In this document: piece after piece, positions 25,832-36,377 of the stretch
Layout: each line of letters opens with the position of its first letter
Position numbering within the stretch: position 1 is the stretch's first letter
NCBI RefSeq assembly: GCF_013409865.1
Contig: NZ_JACCBM010000001.1
Location: 2,976,001 to 3,040,000, forward strand
Direction: 5' to 3'
Source of the DNA: Herbiconiux flava
GTDB taxonomy: Bacteria; Actinomycetota; Actinomycetes; Actinomycetales; Microbacteriaceae
DNA length: 64,000 nucleotides
Made by a program: the position numbers and the translations under genes
The notes under the pieces: model-generated
Told to the model about the DNA's origin: nothing
Databases searched by the model: none
The model's input: only the letters and a program-made list of their open reading frames with translations

Positions 25832-27212
25832 GGGGCACCTCTGTCTTGGTGCTCGTGGCGCCACTCGTGCCCGCGGCGCCGTCGGACGTCTCCTGTTCAG
25901 GGGCCTCGGGGTCGACGGCGGGCGAGGGCACGAAGCGCAGCCGGTCGATGCGTCGGCCGTCGAGCCGTTCGACCCGCAGGGCGCCGTCGGGCAGGGCGAC
26001 CGTGTCGCCCACCACGGGCATCCGGCCGAGCACGCTCATCACGAAGCCGGCGACGGTCTCGTAGGGCCCGTCCTCGGGAACGTCGATGCCGGCCTGGTCG
26101 GCCAGCTCGTCGGGCCGGAGCATGCCGGGGAAGGTGGTGCCGGCCCGGGTGCGCACGACGCCGGCACGGGAGCGGTCGTGCTCGTCGACGAGCTCGCCCA
26201 CCAGCTCCTCCACGAGGTCCTCGAGCGTGACGACCCCGGCCGTGCCGCCGTACTCGTCGATCACGACGGCCATCTGGTAGCCCTGCCCGCGGAGCTCCCC
26301 GAGCAGCAGGTCGAGGGTCATCGTCTCGGGCACGCGCACCGTCTCGGTCATGATCGCCACGGCGGGCACGTCGCCGCGCCGGTCGCGGGGAATGGAGACC
26401 GCCTGCTTCACGTGCACCAGCCCGACGATGTCGTCGATGTCGTCGTCGACGACCGGGAAGCGCGAGTGGCCGGTGGTGCGGGCGAGCTCGAGCACGGCCC
26501 ACGCCGACTCGTCGCGCTTGACGCTCACGATGCGCGGCCGCGGGGTCATCACGTCGGAGGCGTCGTGCGAGGAGAAGAGGAGCGTGCGGTTCAGCAGCGT
26601 CGCCGTGTCGACGTCGAGGCTGCCCTGCACCGCAGAGCGGCGCACGAGCGAGGAGAGCTCCTCGGCGGTGCGCGCGCCCGACAGCTCCTCCTTCGGCTCG
26701 ATGCCGATCAGCCGCAGCAGAGCGTTCGCGCTGTTGTTCAGAAGTGCCACCGCCGGGCGGAACACCATCGTGAACGCGAGCTGGAACGGCACCACGATGC
26801 GCGCCGTCTTGAGCGGCAGCGCCAGCGCGAAGTTCTTCGGCACGAGCTCGCCGACGATCATCGAGAGCAGCGTGGCGAACAGGATGCCCACGGTGGCGCT
26901 GATGGCGGGCACGACGCCCTCGGGGATGCCGATCCCGGTGAGCGGGGCCTCGAGCAGGCTCGAGACGGCGGGCTCCATGGTGTAGCCCGTGAGCAGCGTG
27001 GTCAGGGTGATGCCGAGCTGGGCGCTGGAGAGGTGCGTCGAGGTGTGCCGGAGCGCGGTGATGGCCGGCTGGAGGCCCTTCTCACCGCGGGCGGAGCGCG
27101 CCTCGAGATCGGAGCGGTCGAGGTTGACGAGCGAGAACTCGCTGGCCACGAAGAACCCCGTGCCGACCGTGAGCAGCAGCCCGACACCGAGCAAGATCCA
27201 TTCGAGAGCCAT
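25824..27212 (-). CDS. CNNM/CBS/CorC_HlyC membrane protein ('hemolysin family'), first copy
   Basis: A 462-aa protein with a CNNM domain (about 1-190, containing [13 protein letters not shown]), two CBS domains ([14 protein letters not shown] ... [34 protein letters not shown]) and a CorC_HlyC domain with [19 protein letters not shown] at about 360-430. Likely Mg2+/Co2+ export. It is followed by a shorter paralogue in the same operon. GGGAGA is a ribosome-binding site 4 nt before the ATG and TAGAGT lies 10 nt upstream. Confidence 0.87.
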   Translation of the reverse strand: MALEWILLGVGLLLTVGTGFFVASEFSLVNLDRSDLEARSARGEKGLQPAITALRHTSTHLSSAQLGITLTTLLTGYTMEPAVSSLLEAPLTGIGIPEGVVPAISATVGILFATLLSMIVGELVPKNFALALPLKTARIVVPFQLAFTMVFRPAVALLNNSANALLRLIGIEPKEELSGARTAEELSSLVRRSAVQGSLDVDTATLLNRTLLFSSHDASDVMTPRPRIVSVKRDESAWAVLELARTTGHSRFPVVDDDIDDIVGLVHVKQAVSIPRDRRGDVPAVAIMTETVRVPETMTLDLLLGELRGQGYQMAVVIDEYGGTAGVVTLEDLVEELVGELVDEHDRSRAGVVRTRAGTTFPGMLRPDELADQAGIDVPEDGPYETVAGFVMSVLGRMPVVGDTVALPDGALRVERLDGRRIDRLRFVPSPAVDPEAPEQETSDGAAGTSGATSTKTEVPRG

Positions 27213-27351
27213 TGTCTCCCTGACTCTACAGCCGCCCGAACGGCACCGGGAAAGGTTTAGGGTTGAAGGTGCACGTGTCCGCGCGTGAACACGCAGCGAA
27301 GCAGACACCGGCACGTGCCATCACGAGGCAACGGGAAGTGGGCGATCGGCT

Positions 27352-30300
27352 TTGGCTAGCCAATTGACGGGTACGAATACAGACGAGGGCGCGTCGGGCG
27401 AGTTCGGCGCGAACGAATGGCTCGTCGACGAGCTGTACGAGCAGTACCTCGCCGACAAGGACTCGGTCGACAAGTCGTGGTGGCCGGTGCTCGAGAGCTA
27501 CCGCTCGCACCAGCAGGCGAAGTCGGGCGCAGCCGCACCGGCGGCGGGCCAGGGCAGCACGCCCGCCGCTGCGCCCACCGAGCAGGGCACCGCGCCCGCC
27601 GCCGACCAGGGCGCAGCCCCGGCCGAGACCGCCGCGCCCGTGCCGCAGACCGAGTCGGCCCAGGTCGCCGAGGCCTCCGGTGCCCGCGCCGCGACCCAGC
27701 CGGTCGCGAAGACCACCAGCATCGAGGCGAAGCCGCAGCCCATCCCGGCCGAGGCGCCCTCGACCCGCAAGAGCACCGCCGAGGAGGCCGCAGACCAGGC
27801 CGCCGCCGACGCCGAGAAGGACGTCGTCAGCCCGCTCCGCGGCATGGCCAAGTCCCTCGCCACGAACATGGATGCCAGCCTCACGGTGCCCACCGCCACG
27901 AGCGTCCGCTCGATCCCGGCCAAGCTGCTGATCGACAACCGCATCGTGATCAACAACCACCTGCGCCGCGCCCGCGGCGGCAAGGTCTCCTTCACCCACC
28001 TCATCGGCTGGGCGCTCGTGCAGGCGCTGAAGGAGTTCCCGAGCCAGAACGTCTACTACGACGAGGTCGACGGCAAGCCCTCGGTCGTCGCCCCCGCCCA
28101 CGTGGGCCTCGGCATCGCGATCGACATCCCCAAGCCCGACGGCACCCGCGCCCTCCTGGTGCCCGGTATCAAGCGCGCCGACACGATGTCGTTCAACGAG
28201 TTCCTCGCCGCCTACGAAGACCTCGTGCGCCGCGCCCGCGGCAACAAGCTCACCGCCACCGACTTCCAGGGCACCACGATCTCGCTCACGAACCCGGGCG
28301 GCATCGGCACGGTGCACTCGGTGCCGCGCCTCATGAAGGGCCAGGGTGCGATCATCGGCGCCGGCGCCCTCGAGTACCCGGCCGAGTTCCAGGGCGCCTC
28401 GCCCCGCGTGCTCTCCGACCTCGGCATCGGCAAGATCATCACGCTCACCAGCACCTACGACCACCGCGTCATCCAGGGTGCCGGCTCGGGCGAGTTCCTG
28501 AAGAAGGTGCACGAGCTCCTCCTCGGGGAGCGCGGCTTCTACGAGAACATCTTCGCCGAGCTGCGCATCCCCTACGAGCCCATCCACTGGGCCGCAGACA
28601 TCTCCGTCGACGAGGCCAGCGCCATCGACAAGACGGCCCGCGTGCAGGAGCTGATCAACGCCTACCGGGTGCGCGGCCACCTGATGGCCGACATCGACCC
28701 GCTGGAGTACCGACAGCGCACGCACCCCGACCTCGACATCGCGACCCACGGTCTGACCTTCTGGGATCTCGACCGCGAGTTCGTCACCGGCGAGTTCGGG
28801 CTGACCCGCCAGGCCTACCTGCGCGACATCCTCGGTGTGCTGCGCGACTCCTACTGCCGCAAGATCGGCATCGAGTACATGCACATCCAGGACCCGGCGC
28901 AGCGTCGGTGGATCCAGGAGAAGATCGAGCGCCCCTACGCCAAGCCCGGCCACGACGAGCAGATGCGCATCCTGGAGAAGCTGAACGAGGCCGAGGCCTT
29001 CGAGACGTTCCTGCAGACCAAGTACGTCGGACAGAAGCGCTTCTCGCTCGAGGGCGGCGAGTCGACCATCGCGCTGCTCGACGCGATCATCCAGGGCGCC
29101 GCCGAGGAGGGCCTCGACGAGGTCGCCATCGGCATGGCGCACCGTGGCCGCCTGAACGTGCTGACGAACATCGCCGGCAAGACCTACGGCCAGATCTTCC
29201 GCGAGTTCGAGGGCACTCAAGACCCGCGCACCGTGCAGGGCTCGGGCGACGTGAAGTACCACCTCGGCACCGAGGGCACGTTCACCGCCTCCGACGGCAA
29301 GGAGATCCCGGTCTACCTCGCCGCGAACCCCTCGCACCTCGAGGCCGCCGACGGTGTGCTCGAGGGCATCGTGCGCGCCAAGCAAGACCGGAAGCCGATC
29401 GGCACCTTCTCCACCCTGCCGATCCTGATCCACGGCGACGCGGCCCTCGCGGGCCAGGGCGTCGTGGTCGAGACGCTGCAGATGTCGCAGCTGCGGGGCT
29501 ACCGCACCGGCGGCACCATCCACGTCAACATCAACAACCAGGTCGGCTTCACCACCCCGCCCAGCGAGTCGCGCAGCTCGGTGTACTCCACCGACGTGGC
29601 GAAGACGATCCAGGCGCCGATCTTCCACGTGAACGGCGACGACCCCGAGTCGGTCGTGCGGGTGGCGCAGCTCGCGTTCGAGTACCGCCAGAAGTTCCAC
29701 CGCGACGTCTTCATCGACCTGATCTGCTACCGCCGCCGAGGGCACAACGAGGGCGACGACCCCTCGATGACCCAGCCGCTGATGTACAACCTGATCGAGG
29801 CGAAGCGCTCCGTGCGCAAGCTGTACACCGAGGCCCTCGTCGGCCGCGGCGACATCACCGAAGAGGAGTACGAGGCCGCGCACCGCGACTTCCAGGACCG
29901 CCTCGAGCGCGCCTTCGCCGAGACGCACGCGGCGCAGACCGCGTCGATCCCGGTGATCACGGCCGACACCCAGGCGGTGTCCGACCTCGAGCGCCCCGAG
30001 GCGCAGCGCGACGACAGCACCACGGCACCCTTCGAGACGGCCGTGTCGCTCGACGCCCTGCACTCCATCGGCGACGCCTTCGACAACAAGCCCGCGGGCT
30101 TCACGGTGCACCCGAAGCTGCAGCAGCTGCTCACCAAGCGCGTCGACATGAGCCGGAACGGCGGCATCGACTGGGCCTTCGGCGAGCTGCTCGCGCTGGG
30201 CTCCCTGCTGAACGAGGGCACCCCGGTGCGCCTCGCCGGTCAGGATGCGCGTCGCGGAACGTTCGTGCAGCGCCACGCCGTGCTGCACGACCGCGAGAAC

Positions 30301-31185
30301 GGCCAGGAGTGGCTGCCGCTCGCGAACCTCAGCGACAAGCAGGCCCGGTTCTGGATCTACGACTCGCTGCTGAGCGAGTACGCGGCCATGGGCTTCGAGT
30401 ACGGCTACTCGGTCGAGCGCCCCGACGCGCTCGTGCTCTGGGAGGCCCAGTTCGGCGACTTCGCCAACGGCGCCCAGATCATCATCGACGAGTTCATCTC
30501 CTCGGCCGAGCAGAAGTGGGGCCAGCGCTCGTCGCTCGTGCTCCTGCTGCCGCACGGCTACGAGGGCCAGGGCCCCGACCACTCCTCCGCCCGCATCGAG
30601 CGCTACCTGCAGATGTGCGCCGAGGACAACATGACGGTCGCCCGCCCCTCGACCCCCGCGTCGTACTTCCACCTCCTGCGCCGCCAGGCCTACGCCCGGC
30701 CCCGCAAGCCCCTGATCGTCTTCACCCCGAAGGCGATGCTGCGCCTGCGCGGTGCGACGAGCTCGGTCGAGGACTTGACGACGGGTCGCTTCCAGCCGGT
30801 AATCGACGACGGCCGCATCACCGACAAGGGCGCCGTCACCAAGGTGCTGCTGCACTCGGGCAAGATCCACTACGACCTCGCCAGCGAGCTGCAGAAGAAC
30901 CCGAACGAGGCCATCGCCCTGGTTCGGCTCGAGCAGTACTACCCGCTGCCGATCGAGGAGATCACGGCCACGCTCTCCGGCTACCCGAACGCCGAGCTGG
31001 TCTGGGTGCAGGACGAGCCCCAGAACCAGGGCGCCTGGCCGTTCATCCTGACCGAGCTGGCCCGTCACCTCGAGGGCCGCACCGTCTCGGTGGTGTCGCG
31101 CCCCGCCGCGGCCTCCCCCGCCGCCGGAAGCGCGAAGCGCCACGCCACCGAGCAGGCGGCGCTGATCGCCCGAGCGCTCAGCTAG
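27352..31185 (+). CDS. kgd: Multifunctional 2-oxoglutarate decarboxylase/dehydrogenase E1 with E2 succinyltransferase core
   Basis: A 1277-aa TCA-cycle enzyme. Residues about 1-45 are the E1 N-terminal segment ([14 protein letters not shown]). A Pro/Ala-rich linker spans about 60-150. The E2 acyltransferase core is about 160-380, ending in [14 protein letters not shown] with the active-site His. The E1 thiamine-diphosphate part covers the rest, with [27 protein letters not shown] and [14 protein letters not shown]. There is no lipoyl domain, as in other actinobacterial homologues, which use lipoyl groups of a partner E2. In the family, activity is controlled by the FHA protein GarA/OdhI, which is not in this window. 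The TTG start at 27352 is the only start that gives the full conserved N-terminus. A strong terminator follows. Confidence 0.94.
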   Translation: MASQLTGTNTDEGASGEFGANEWLVDELYEQYLADKDSVDKSWWPVLESYRSHQQAKSGAAAPAAGQGSTPAAAPTEQGTAPAADQGAAPAETAAPVPQTESAQVAEASGARAATQPVAKTTSIEAKPQPIPAEAPSTRKSTAEEAADQAAADAEKDVVSPLRGMAKSLATNMDASLTVPTATSVRSIPAKLLIDNRIVINNHLRRARGGKVSFTHLIGWALVQALKEFPSQNVYYDEVDGKPSVVAPAHVGLGIAIDIPKPDGTRALLVPGIKRADTMSFNEFLAAYEDLVRRARGNKLTATDFQGTTISLTNPGGIGTVHSVPRLMKGQGAIIGAGALEYPAEFQGASPRVLSDLGIGKIITLTSTYDHRVIQGAGSGEFLKKVHELLLGERGFYENIFAELRIPYEPIHWAADISVDEASAIDKTARVQELINAYRVRGHLMADIDPLEYRQRTHPDLDIATHGLTFWDLDREFVTGEFGLTRQAYLRDILGVLRDSYCRKIGIEYMHIQDPAQRRWIQEKIERPYAKPGHDEQMRILEKLNEAEAFETFLQTKYVGQKRFSLEGGESTIALLDAIIQGAAEEGLDEVAIGMAHRGRLNVLTNIAGKTYGQIFREFEGTQDPRTVQGSGDVKYHLGTEGTFTASDGKEIPVYLAANPSHLEAADGVLEGIVRAKQDRKPIGTFSTLPILIHGDAALAGQGVVVETLQMSQLRGYRTGGTIHVNINNQVGFTTPPSESRSSVYSTDVAKTIQAPIFHVNGDDPESVVRVAQLAFEYRQKFHRDVFIDLICYRRRGHNEGDDPSMTQPLMYNLIEAKRSVRKLYTEALVGRGDITEEEYEAAHRDFQDRLERAFAETHAAQTASIPVITADTQAVSDLERPEAQRDDSTTAPFETAVSLDALHSIGDAFDNKPAGFTVHPKLQQLLTKRVDMSRNGGIDWAFGELLALGSLLNEGTPVRLAGQDARRGTFVQRHAVLHDRENGQEWLPLANLSDKQARFWIYDSLLSEYAAMGFEYGYSVERPDALVLWEAQFGDFANGAQIIIDEFISSAEQKWGQRSSLVLLLPHGYEGQGPDHSSARIERYLQMCAEDNMTVARPSTPASYFHLLRRQAYARPRKPLIVFTPKAMLRLRGATSSVEDLTTGRFQPVIDDGRITDKGAVTKVLLHSGKIHYDLASELQKNPNEAIALVRLEQYYPLPIEEITATLSGYPNAELVWVQDEPQNQGAWPFILTELARHLEGRTVSVVSRPAAASPAAGSAKRHATEQAALIARALS

Positions 31186-31201
31186 GTCGAGCAACGAAGA
31201 A

Positions 31202-31236
31202 GGGCCCCGCCGGCAGCTGCCGAGCGGGGCCCTTTT
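31202..31236. terminator. Intrinsic terminator between kgd and rsrA
   Basis: GGGCCCCGC (31202-31210) pairs with GCGGGGCCC (31224-31232), the inner CGGCAGCTGCCG extends the stem, and TTTT follows. On the minus strand the stem is followed by TTCTTCGTT, so it may serve both convergent operons. Confidence 0.88.
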
Positions 31237-31255
31237 CGGTGAGCGGATGCGACGG

Positions 31256-31495
31256 CTAGTACGTCTGAACCTCGCGGAGGCGGGCCAGCAGCTGGTCGCG
31301 CAGCTCCTCGGGAGCGGTCTCCTTGCAGGCCCGCTGCACCGTCTGCGTCAGCACCACGCCGATGTGCAGCTCCGACTGGCAGCCCTCGCAGGTCGCGAGA
31401 TGGTCGCGGATGTCCTTCGCGTCGGTCGTGCAGATCTCGTTGCGCAGATACTCCTCGAGTTCGGCGCGGGCCTTGTCGCAGCCGCAGTCACTCAT
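31256..31495 (-). CDS. rsrA: Zinc-binding anti-sigma factor (mycothiol-system, RsrA type)
   Basis: A 79-aa ZAS-family anti-sigma factor. [11 protein letters not shown] gives the H-x3-C-x2-C motif and an upstream Cys lies in ICTTD. A Cys pair is also present at SDCGCDK. Reduced, it holds the cognate sigma factor. Disulfide formation releases it (established for RsrA). It overlaps the sigma gene stop by 4 bp (ATGA), which gives matched synthesis of the pair. Confidence 0.9.
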   Translation of the reverse strand: MSDCGCDKARAELEEYLRNEICTTDAKDIRDHLATCEGCQSELHIGVVLTQTVQRACKETAPEELRDQLLARLREVQTY

Positions 31496-32094
31496 TTCTT
31501 GCTCCCTTTGGCAGTGGCGGTGGCGACCTCGAGGCCGCGCGACCGCGCGTAATCGGTCAGTAGTCCGCGAAGCAGCCGCCGGCCTCGGTGCAGGCGGCTC
31601 ATCACGGTTCCTACGGGGGTCTTCATGATGTCGGCGATCTCCTGGTAGGAGAACCCCTCGACGTCGGCCAGGTACACGGCCAGGCGGAAGTCCTCGGGGA
31701 TCGACTGCAGCGCCTCCTTGACGTCGCTGTCGGGCAGGTGGTCGATCGCCTCGGCCTCGGCGGAGCGACTCGACATGCTCGCGGTCACCGACTCCGCGGT
31801 GCCCAGCTGCCAGTCCTCCATCTCACTGGTGGAGCCCTGGTAGGGGTCGCGCTGCTTCTTGCGGTAGGTGTTGATGAAGGTGTTCGTCAGGATGCGGTAG
31901 AGCCACGCCTTGAGGTTCGTGCCCTGCTCGAACTGCCCGAACGCGGCGTAGGCCTTGACGAAGGTCTCCTGCACGAGGTCTTGGGCGTCGCTCGGGTTTC
32001 GCGTCATGCGCAGCGCAGCGCCGTAGAGCTGATCGAGGAACGGGATGGCCTGCTCTTCGAAAAGGGCGCGCGGATCAGGGGTGGTATCACTCAT
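31492..32094 (-). CDS. sigR: ECF sigma factor, SigR/SigH type (thiol-oxidative stress)
   Basis: A 200-aa group-4 sigma factor. Region 2 is [60 protein letters not shown] ([10 protein letters not shown] is the core-binding helix) and region 4 runs [29 protein letters not shown]. The adjacent RsrA identifies the subtype. The ATG at 32094 is preferred because TAGACT lies 8 nt upstream. An in-frame TTG at 32142 would add 16 residues, comparable in principle to the longer sigma-R' form known in Streptomyces. Confidence 0.9.
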   Translation of the reverse strand: MSDTTPDPRALFEEQAIPFLDQLYGAALRMTRNPSDAQDLVQETFVKAYAAFGQFEQGTNLKAWLYRILTNTFINTYRKKQRDPYQGSTSEMEDWQLGTAESVTASMSSRSAEAEAIDHLPDSDVKEALQSIPEDFRLAVYLADVEGFSYQEIADIMKTPVGTVMSRLHRGRRLLRGLLTDYARSRGLEVATATAKGSKK

Positions 32095-32102
32095 CACCGG
32101 CC

Positions 32103-32108
32103 AGTCTA
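32103..32108 (-). promoter_or_regulatory. -10 box TAGACT of sigR-rsrA
   Basis: TAGACT on the minus strand ends 8 nt before the sigR ATG at 32094. I could not identify a confident sigma-R autoregulatory promoter (GGAAT/GTT) further upstream. Confidence 0.5.
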
Positions 32109-32193
32109 CGACCGGGCGGTCCAACACGGCGGTCGCGGTCAAATCGCTCCTCCAGAGGGCTCTGCTGCACCGGCAGCGGATGCTGCGGGCGAC

Positions 32194-32199
32194 TATTCT
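32194..32199 (+). promoter_or_regulatory. -10 box TATTCT of aroA-rsgA
   Basis: TATTCT ends 8 nt before the aroA ATG at 32208, divergent from the sigR promoter 85 bp away. Confidence 0.55.
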
Positions 32200-32207
32200 G
32201 ATAACCG

Positions 32208-33605
32208 ATGCCTGTCCAGAGATATTCCGCTCCGCAGTTCAACCCCTACGGCGACGACTCCCCGCAGGCGGTCGACGAGCACTGGCCCGCGCCGCGCGCG
32301 AGCGGCCCCGTCTCGGCCGTCCTCTTCCTCCCCGGCTCGAAGTCGCTGACCAACCGCGAGCTCGTGCTCTCGGCCCTGGCCGACGGCCCGTCGCGGCTGC
32401 GCGCCCCCCTGCACTCCCGTGACAGCTCCCTGATGACGGATGCGCTGCGAGCCCTCGGCACCACCATCGTCGAGACACCGGGCGACGGCGCCTTCGGCCC
32501 CGACCTCCTCGTCACCCCCGCCGCGGAGCTCGTCGGCAGCACCACGATCGACTGCGGACTCGCCGGAACCGTCATGCGCTTCCTGCCGCCGGTCGCCGCC
32601 CTGGCCCTCGGCCCCGTGACCTTCGACGGCGACGAGGGCGCCCGCCGTCGCCCGATGTCCACCACGATCAGCTCGCTCCGGGCCCTCGGCGCCGACATCG
32701 CCGACGACGGCCGCGCGGCCCTCCCCTTCACCCTGCACGGCTCCGGCCGCATCGAGGGCGGCCCGCTCACCATCGACGCGTCCGCCTCGAGCCAGTTCGT
32801 CAGCGGGCTGCTGCTGGCGGCCGCCCGCTTCGAGAACGGTCTCGAGCTGCAGCACGAGGGCTCCCGGCTGCCGAGCCAGCCGCACATCGACATGACGGTC
32901 GCGGCGCTGGTGCGCCGCGGCGTCGACGCCGAGTCGGAGGAGGGCGGTCGCTGGCGCGTCGCGCCCGGCCCCATCGCCGGCATCGAGATCGACATCGAGC
33001 CCGACCTGTCGAACGCCGCACCGTTCCTCGCAGCCGCGCTCGTCACGGGCGGCAGCGTCACGATCACCGGCTGGCCCGAGTCGACCACGCAGGTCGGGGC
33101 CGACCTGGAGCAGCTGCTGCCGCTGTTCGGCGCCACCGTCGTGCGGGACGGAGACCGGCTGACGGTCACCGGGGGCCCGAGCATCCGGGGCGTGTCGATC
33201 GACCTGTCGACCGGGGGCGAGCTGGCGCCACCGCTGGTCGCCCTCGCCGCGCTGGCCGACGAACCCAGCCGCATCACGGGGATCGGCCACATCCGGCACC
33301 ACGAGACCGACCGCCTCGCCGCGCTCGCCACCGAGATCAACAACCTCGGCGGCGACGTGAGAGAGCTGGAGGACGGCCTCGAGATCACGCCGAGGCCGCT
33401 GCACGGCGGCCTCTGGTCGAGCTACGAAGACCACCGCATGGCGACGGCCGGTGCCCTGATCGGCCTCGCCGTCGACGGAGTGCTCGTCGACGACATCGCG
33501 ACCACCGCCAAGACGCTGCCGCAGTTCCCCGAGCTCTGGGCGTCGATGCTGGCCGGTTCCGCACCCGACGGCACGGCGGCCGGCCTGCCCGGGGCGGCCC
33601 GATGA
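32208..33605 (+). CDS. aroA: 3-phosphoshikimate 1-carboxyvinyltransferase (EPSP synthase)
   Basis: A 465-aa enzyme of the shikimate pathway that joins phosphoenolpyruvate to shikimate-3-phosphate. [20 protein letters not shown] is the N-terminal signature, [18 protein letters not shown] and [10 protein letters not shown] line the phosphoenolpyruvate site, and [19 protein letters not shown] closes the C-terminal lobe. The family Lys-Ser-x-Thr-Asn is intact. rsgA follows with a 4-bp overlap, a pairing seen in related actinobacteria. Confidence 0.95.
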   Translation: MPVQRYSAPQFNPYGDDSPQAVDEHWPAPRASGPVSAVLFLPGSKSLTNRELVLSALADGPSRLRAPLHSRDSSLMTDALRALGTTIVETPGDGAFGPDLLVTPAAELVGSTTIDCGLAGTVMRFLPPVAALALGPVTFDGDEGARRRPMSTTISSLRALGADIADDGRAALPFTLHGSGRIEGGPLTIDASASSQFVSGLLLAAARFENGLELQHEGSRLPSQPHIDMTVAALVRRGVDAESEEGGRWRVAPGPIAGIEIDIEPDLSNAAPFLAAALVTGGSVTITGWPESTTQVGADLEQLLPLFGATVVRDGDRLTVTGGPSIRGVSIDLSTGGELAPPLVALAALADEPSRITGIGHIRHHETDRLAALATEINNLGGDVRELEDGLEITPRPLHGGLWSSYEDHRMATAGALIGLAVDGVLVDDIATTAKTLPQFPELWASMLAGSAPDGTAAGLPGAAR

Positions 33606-34645
33606 GCTGGTGGGACTCCGCCGACGACGATGACGACGAGGGCGACTTCGACGAGTCGACCGTGCGCATCCGCCCGAACCCGAAGGGCAACCGCCCGCGC
33701 ACGAAGCAGCGCCCCGACCACAAGGACGCGGTCACCGGCCGCGTCATGACCGTCGACCGCGGGCGCTTCGCCGTGCTGATCGGCGAGGACACCCCCGAGG
33801 AGCACGAGATCACCGCCTCGCGCGCCCGGGAGCTCGGCCGCACGCCGATCGTCACCGGAGACCGGGTCGACCTGGTCGGCGACGTCAGCGGCGAACCGGG
33901 CAGCCTGGCGCGCGTCGTGCGGGTGCAGGAGCGCTCGACGCTGCTCCGCCGCAGCGCCGACGACTCCGACGCGGTCGAGCGGGTGATCGTCGCGAACGCC
34001 GATCAGATGCTGATCGTCGTAGCCGCCGCGAACCCCGAACCTCGGGCACGACTGATCGACCGCTACCTGGTGGCGGCGTTCGATGCGGGCATCACCCCCA
34101 TCCTCTGCATCACCAAGACCGACCTCGCCGACCCGGGCGAGCTGCTGTCGGAGTTCGCCTGTCTCGACATCCGGGTGATCACGCTGTCGCGCGACGAGGT
34201 GCCGCTGGAGGAGCTGACCGACCTGCTGGTCGGCCACACCACGGTGACCGTGGGCCACTCCGGCGTCGGCAAGTCGACGCTGGTGAACGAGCTGGTGCCG
34301 GGGGCCGACCGTGCGACCGGAGTCGTCAACACCGTCACCGGCCGCGGCCGGCACACCTCCTCCTCGACGCTGTGCCTGCGGCTCCGGGCCGCCGACGGAC
34401 GCACGGGGTGGATCATCGACACGCCGGGCGTGCGCTCCTTCGGCCTCGGCCACGTCGACCCGGCGAACATCCTGCGGTCGTTCGCGCAGACCGCGCGGGT
34501 GCCCGAGGGCGAGCCGCCCGGGGGCATCCCGCTGACGGAGGCGCACGACTGGGAGATCGTCGACCGGGTCGCGGCCGGCGAGCTCGGCGAGAGCGGGCGG
34601 GCGCGGCTCGAGTCGCTGCAGAAGCTGCTGCAGACCACCGCCTGA
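33602..34645 (+). CDS. rsgA: Ribosome small-subunit-dependent GTPase A, without zinc knuckle
   Basis: A 347-aa circularly permuted GTPase that helps mature the 30S subunit. The order OB-fold (about 40-110), G4 (ITKTDLAD), G1 ([14 protein letters not shown]) and G3 ([10 protein letters not shown]) is diagnostic. An acidic N-terminus ([15 protein letters not shown]) precedes it. The C-terminal domain, normally a Cys3His zinc site, has no Cys: it reads [20 protein letters not shown]. Zinc binding has therefore been lost. It overlaps aroA by ATGA. Confidence 0.9.
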   Translation: MSWWDSADDDDDEGDFDESTVRIRPNPKGNRPRTKQRPDHKDAVTGRVMTVDRGRFAVLIGEDTPEEHEITASRARELGRTPIVTGDRVDLVGDVSGEPGSLARVVRVQERSTLLRRSADDSDAVERVIVANADQMLIVVAAANPEPRARLIDRYLVAAFDAGITPILCITKTDLADPGELLSEFACLDIRVITLSRDEVPLEELTDLLVGHTTVTVGHSGVGKSTLVNELVPGADRATGVVNTVTGRGRHTSSSTLCLRLRAADGRTGWIIDTPGVRSFGLGHVDPANILRSFAQTARVPEGEPPGGIPLTEAHDWEIVDRVAAGELGESGRARLESLQKLLQTTA

Positions 34646-34713
34646 CCCGGGCTCGTGCATCTCCTGGGTCGCTGACGGAGCCGGCTCGCGAACCGCTCGA
34701 GCGTCGCTCCCGC

Positions 34714-34719
34714 TAGCCT
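34714..34719 (+). promoter_or_regulatory. -10 box TAGCCT of hisN
   Basis: TAGCCT ends 6 nt before the GTG at 34726. Confidence 0.5.
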
Positions 34720-34725
34720 GGTCGC

Positions 34726-35649
34726 GTGAGCTCCGCGACGTCCCGCCCCGAGTCCCTGACCGACCTCTCCGACGACCTGGCCCTCGCCCTGGCGCTGGCC
34801 GACGCCGCCGACACGCTGTCGCAGCAGCGCTTCCGCGCGCACGACCTGCACGTCACGACGAAGCCCGACCGCACGCCCGTGACGGATGCCGATCAGGCCG
34901 TCGAGCGGGCGATCCGCGACGGGCTCGCGAACGCGCGCCCGGGCGACGCCGTCCTCGGCGAGGAGTACGGGGAGACCGAGGGCGAGCCCGAGCCCGACGC
35001 GACCGCGGACGAGGGCGGCGCACCGGGAGCCCCCGACGCCGGAGCGGTGGGCCGGGCATCCCGAGCCCACCCCCACCGCCAATGGATCGTCGACCCGATC
35101 GACGGCACCGCGAACTTCCTGCGCGGGGTGCCCGTCTGGGCCACGCTGATCGCGCTCGCGATTGACGGCGTGCCCGTGGTGGGCGTGGTGTCGGCGCCCG
35201 CCCTCGGCCGCCGCTGGTGGGCCGCCACGGGGCTCGGCGCCTTCACGACCGACCGGTTGGATGCTCGGGGCGACGGGCCCCGGGCGATCCGCAGCTCGGG
35301 CATCTCCGCGCTCGAGGACGCGTCGCTCAGCTACAACAGCCTCAAGGGCTGGGACGAGGAGGGCCGGCTCGACGAGCTCGTCGCCCTCTCGCGGTCGGTC
35401 TGGCGCACCCGGGCCTACGGCGAGATGTGGTCGTACATGATGGTGGCCGAGGGTCAGCTCGAGCTGGCGGCGGAGTTCGACCTCAAGCCGTACGACATGG
35501 CGGCGCTCGCCCCGATCGTCGAGGAGGCGGGAGGGCGGTTCACCTCGGTGGACGGTGTGGACGGGCCGTGGAGCGGCAGCGCCCTCGCGAGCAACGGGCT
35601 GCTGCACGACGCCGCCCTGGCGCTGGTGGGGCGACCTCTCCCGGCGTGA
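34726..35649 (+). CDS. hisN: Inositol monophosphatase-family phosphatase, probable histidinol-phosphatase
   Basis: A 307-aa Mg2+-dependent phosphatase. TPVTDADQAVERAI, the metal-binding Glu pair in LGEEYG, and WIVDPIDGTANFLRGVP are the family motifs, and PYDMAALAPIVEEAGG closes the site. The N-terminus (LADAADTLSQQRFRAHDLHVTTKPDRTPV) resembles actinobacterial HisN, which makes histidinol. Substrate is inferred from that similarity only. A 40-residue Glu/Gly/Ala-rich insert follows GEEYG (about 85-120). The stop codon is inside the first unit of a four-copy repeat. Confidence 0.8.
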   Translation: MSSATSRPESLTDLSDDLALALALADAADTLSQQRFRAHDLHVTTKPDRTPVTDADQAVERAIRDGLANARPGDAVLGEEYGETEGEPEPDATADEGGAPGAPDAGAVGRASRAHPHRQWIVDPIDGTANFLRGVPVWATLIALAIDGVPVVGVVSAPALGRRWWAATGLGAFTTDRLDARGDGPRAIRSSGISALEDASLSYNSLKGWDEEGRLDELVALSRSVWRTRAYGEMWSYMMVAEGQLELAAEFDLKPYDMAALAPIVEEAGGRFTSVDGVDGPWSGSALASNGLLHDAALALVGRPLPA

Positions 35650-35725
35650 CCCTCGCGGAGCGGTCGTGACCCTCGCGGAGCGGGCGTGACCCTCGCGGAG
35701 CGGGCGTGACCCTCGCGGAGCGCGC
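35646..35725. repeat. Four tandem copies of a 20-bp unit at the hisN stop
   Basis: Units start at 35646, 35666, 35686 and 35706. The common core is GTGACCCTCGCGGAGCG and the last two to three bases vary (GTC, GGC, GGC, CGC). The first unit contains the TGA stop of hisN. No spacers separate the copies, so it is not a CRISPR array. Confidence 0.9.
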
Positions 35726-35842
35726 CCCCGAAATGGGCACACTCGGGCCATAATGGTGAGGCGGGGGCCTGCACAGCCGTTTCCCAGGTGCTGTTGCCGG
35801 GGGCGGTGCCCTCGGCGTTCCATCCCTACCTCGGAGGCCTCC

Positions 35843-36346
35843 ATGGCGATTTCCCCGTCCAGACTCTCGTTCGCTGCTGCCGCGCTGCTCGTCACCGGCC
35901 TGTCCCTCACGGGCTGCACCGCGCTGTTCCCGAGCTCGGCCCCGCCGGCCACCGACTCCTCCACGGGCGAGGAGATCGAGCAGACCGACACCGACGTCTT
36001 CGCCCTCAGCGTCGGCCAGTGCCTGAACGACACCGACGGCACCGAGGTCAGCGAGGTGCCCCTCGTCGACTGCGCCGACGAGCACGACTTCGAGGTCTAC
36101 TCCGACTTCGAGCTCACGGGCGACGAGTTCCCCGGCACCGACGAGATCAACACGCAGGCCGACGCGCAGTGCCTGAGCGATTTCGAGAGCTTCGTGGGCA
36201 TCTCCTACGACGACTCGACGCTCGGCTACACCTACTTCACCCCCACCGAGGGCTCGTGGACCGACGGCGACGACCGCCTGGTCTCGTGCCTCATCGGCGA
36301 CCCGAACGGCAAGGTCTCGGGCACGCTGAAGGGCGCGGCCAAGTAG
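35843..36346 (+). CDS. Lipoprotein with septum-formation-type domain
   Basis: A 167-aa exported protein. A signal peptide ends in the lipobox LSLTGC, so the mature protein is lipid-anchored outside the membrane. The rest matches the septum_form domain: VGQCLNDTDGTEVSEVPLVDCADEHDFEVYSDFEL, with several Cys that could form disulfides. The domain name comes from actinobacterial loci near cell-division genes. No molecular role is established. A CATAAT at 35749 is a possible -10, leaving an 80-nt leader. Confidence 0.75.
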   Translation: MAISPSRLSFAAAALLVTGLSLTGCTALFPSSAPPATDSSTGEEIEQTDTDVFALSVGQCLNDTDGTEVSEVPLVDCADEHDFEVYSDFELTGDEFPGTDEINTQADAQCLSDFESFVGISYDDSTLGYTYFTPTEGSWTDGDDRLVSCLIGDPNGKVSGTLKGAAK

Positions 36347-36377
36347 CCGCCGCCCCCAGCACGAGGATCAGCGGGGC

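Noticed and set aside
27226..31194. 1322-aa open frame on the minus strand opposite kgd, and similar long antisense frames (for example 1392-3689, 20653-21693, 48774-51203)
   Set aside because: Long antisense frames are expected in high-GC coding DNA. Their residues follow codon-complement patterns, no domain is visible, and the opposite strand encodes well-known families.
32103..32180. SigR-dependent autoregulatory promoter (GGAAT, GTT) upstream of sigR
   Set aside because: Only a poor GGAGG...GTT arrangement is present, with uncertain spacing, so I could not support it.
35646..35725. CRISPR-like array
   Set aside because: The 20-bp units are contiguous with no spacers, contain a stop codon of hisN, and no cas gene is in the window.
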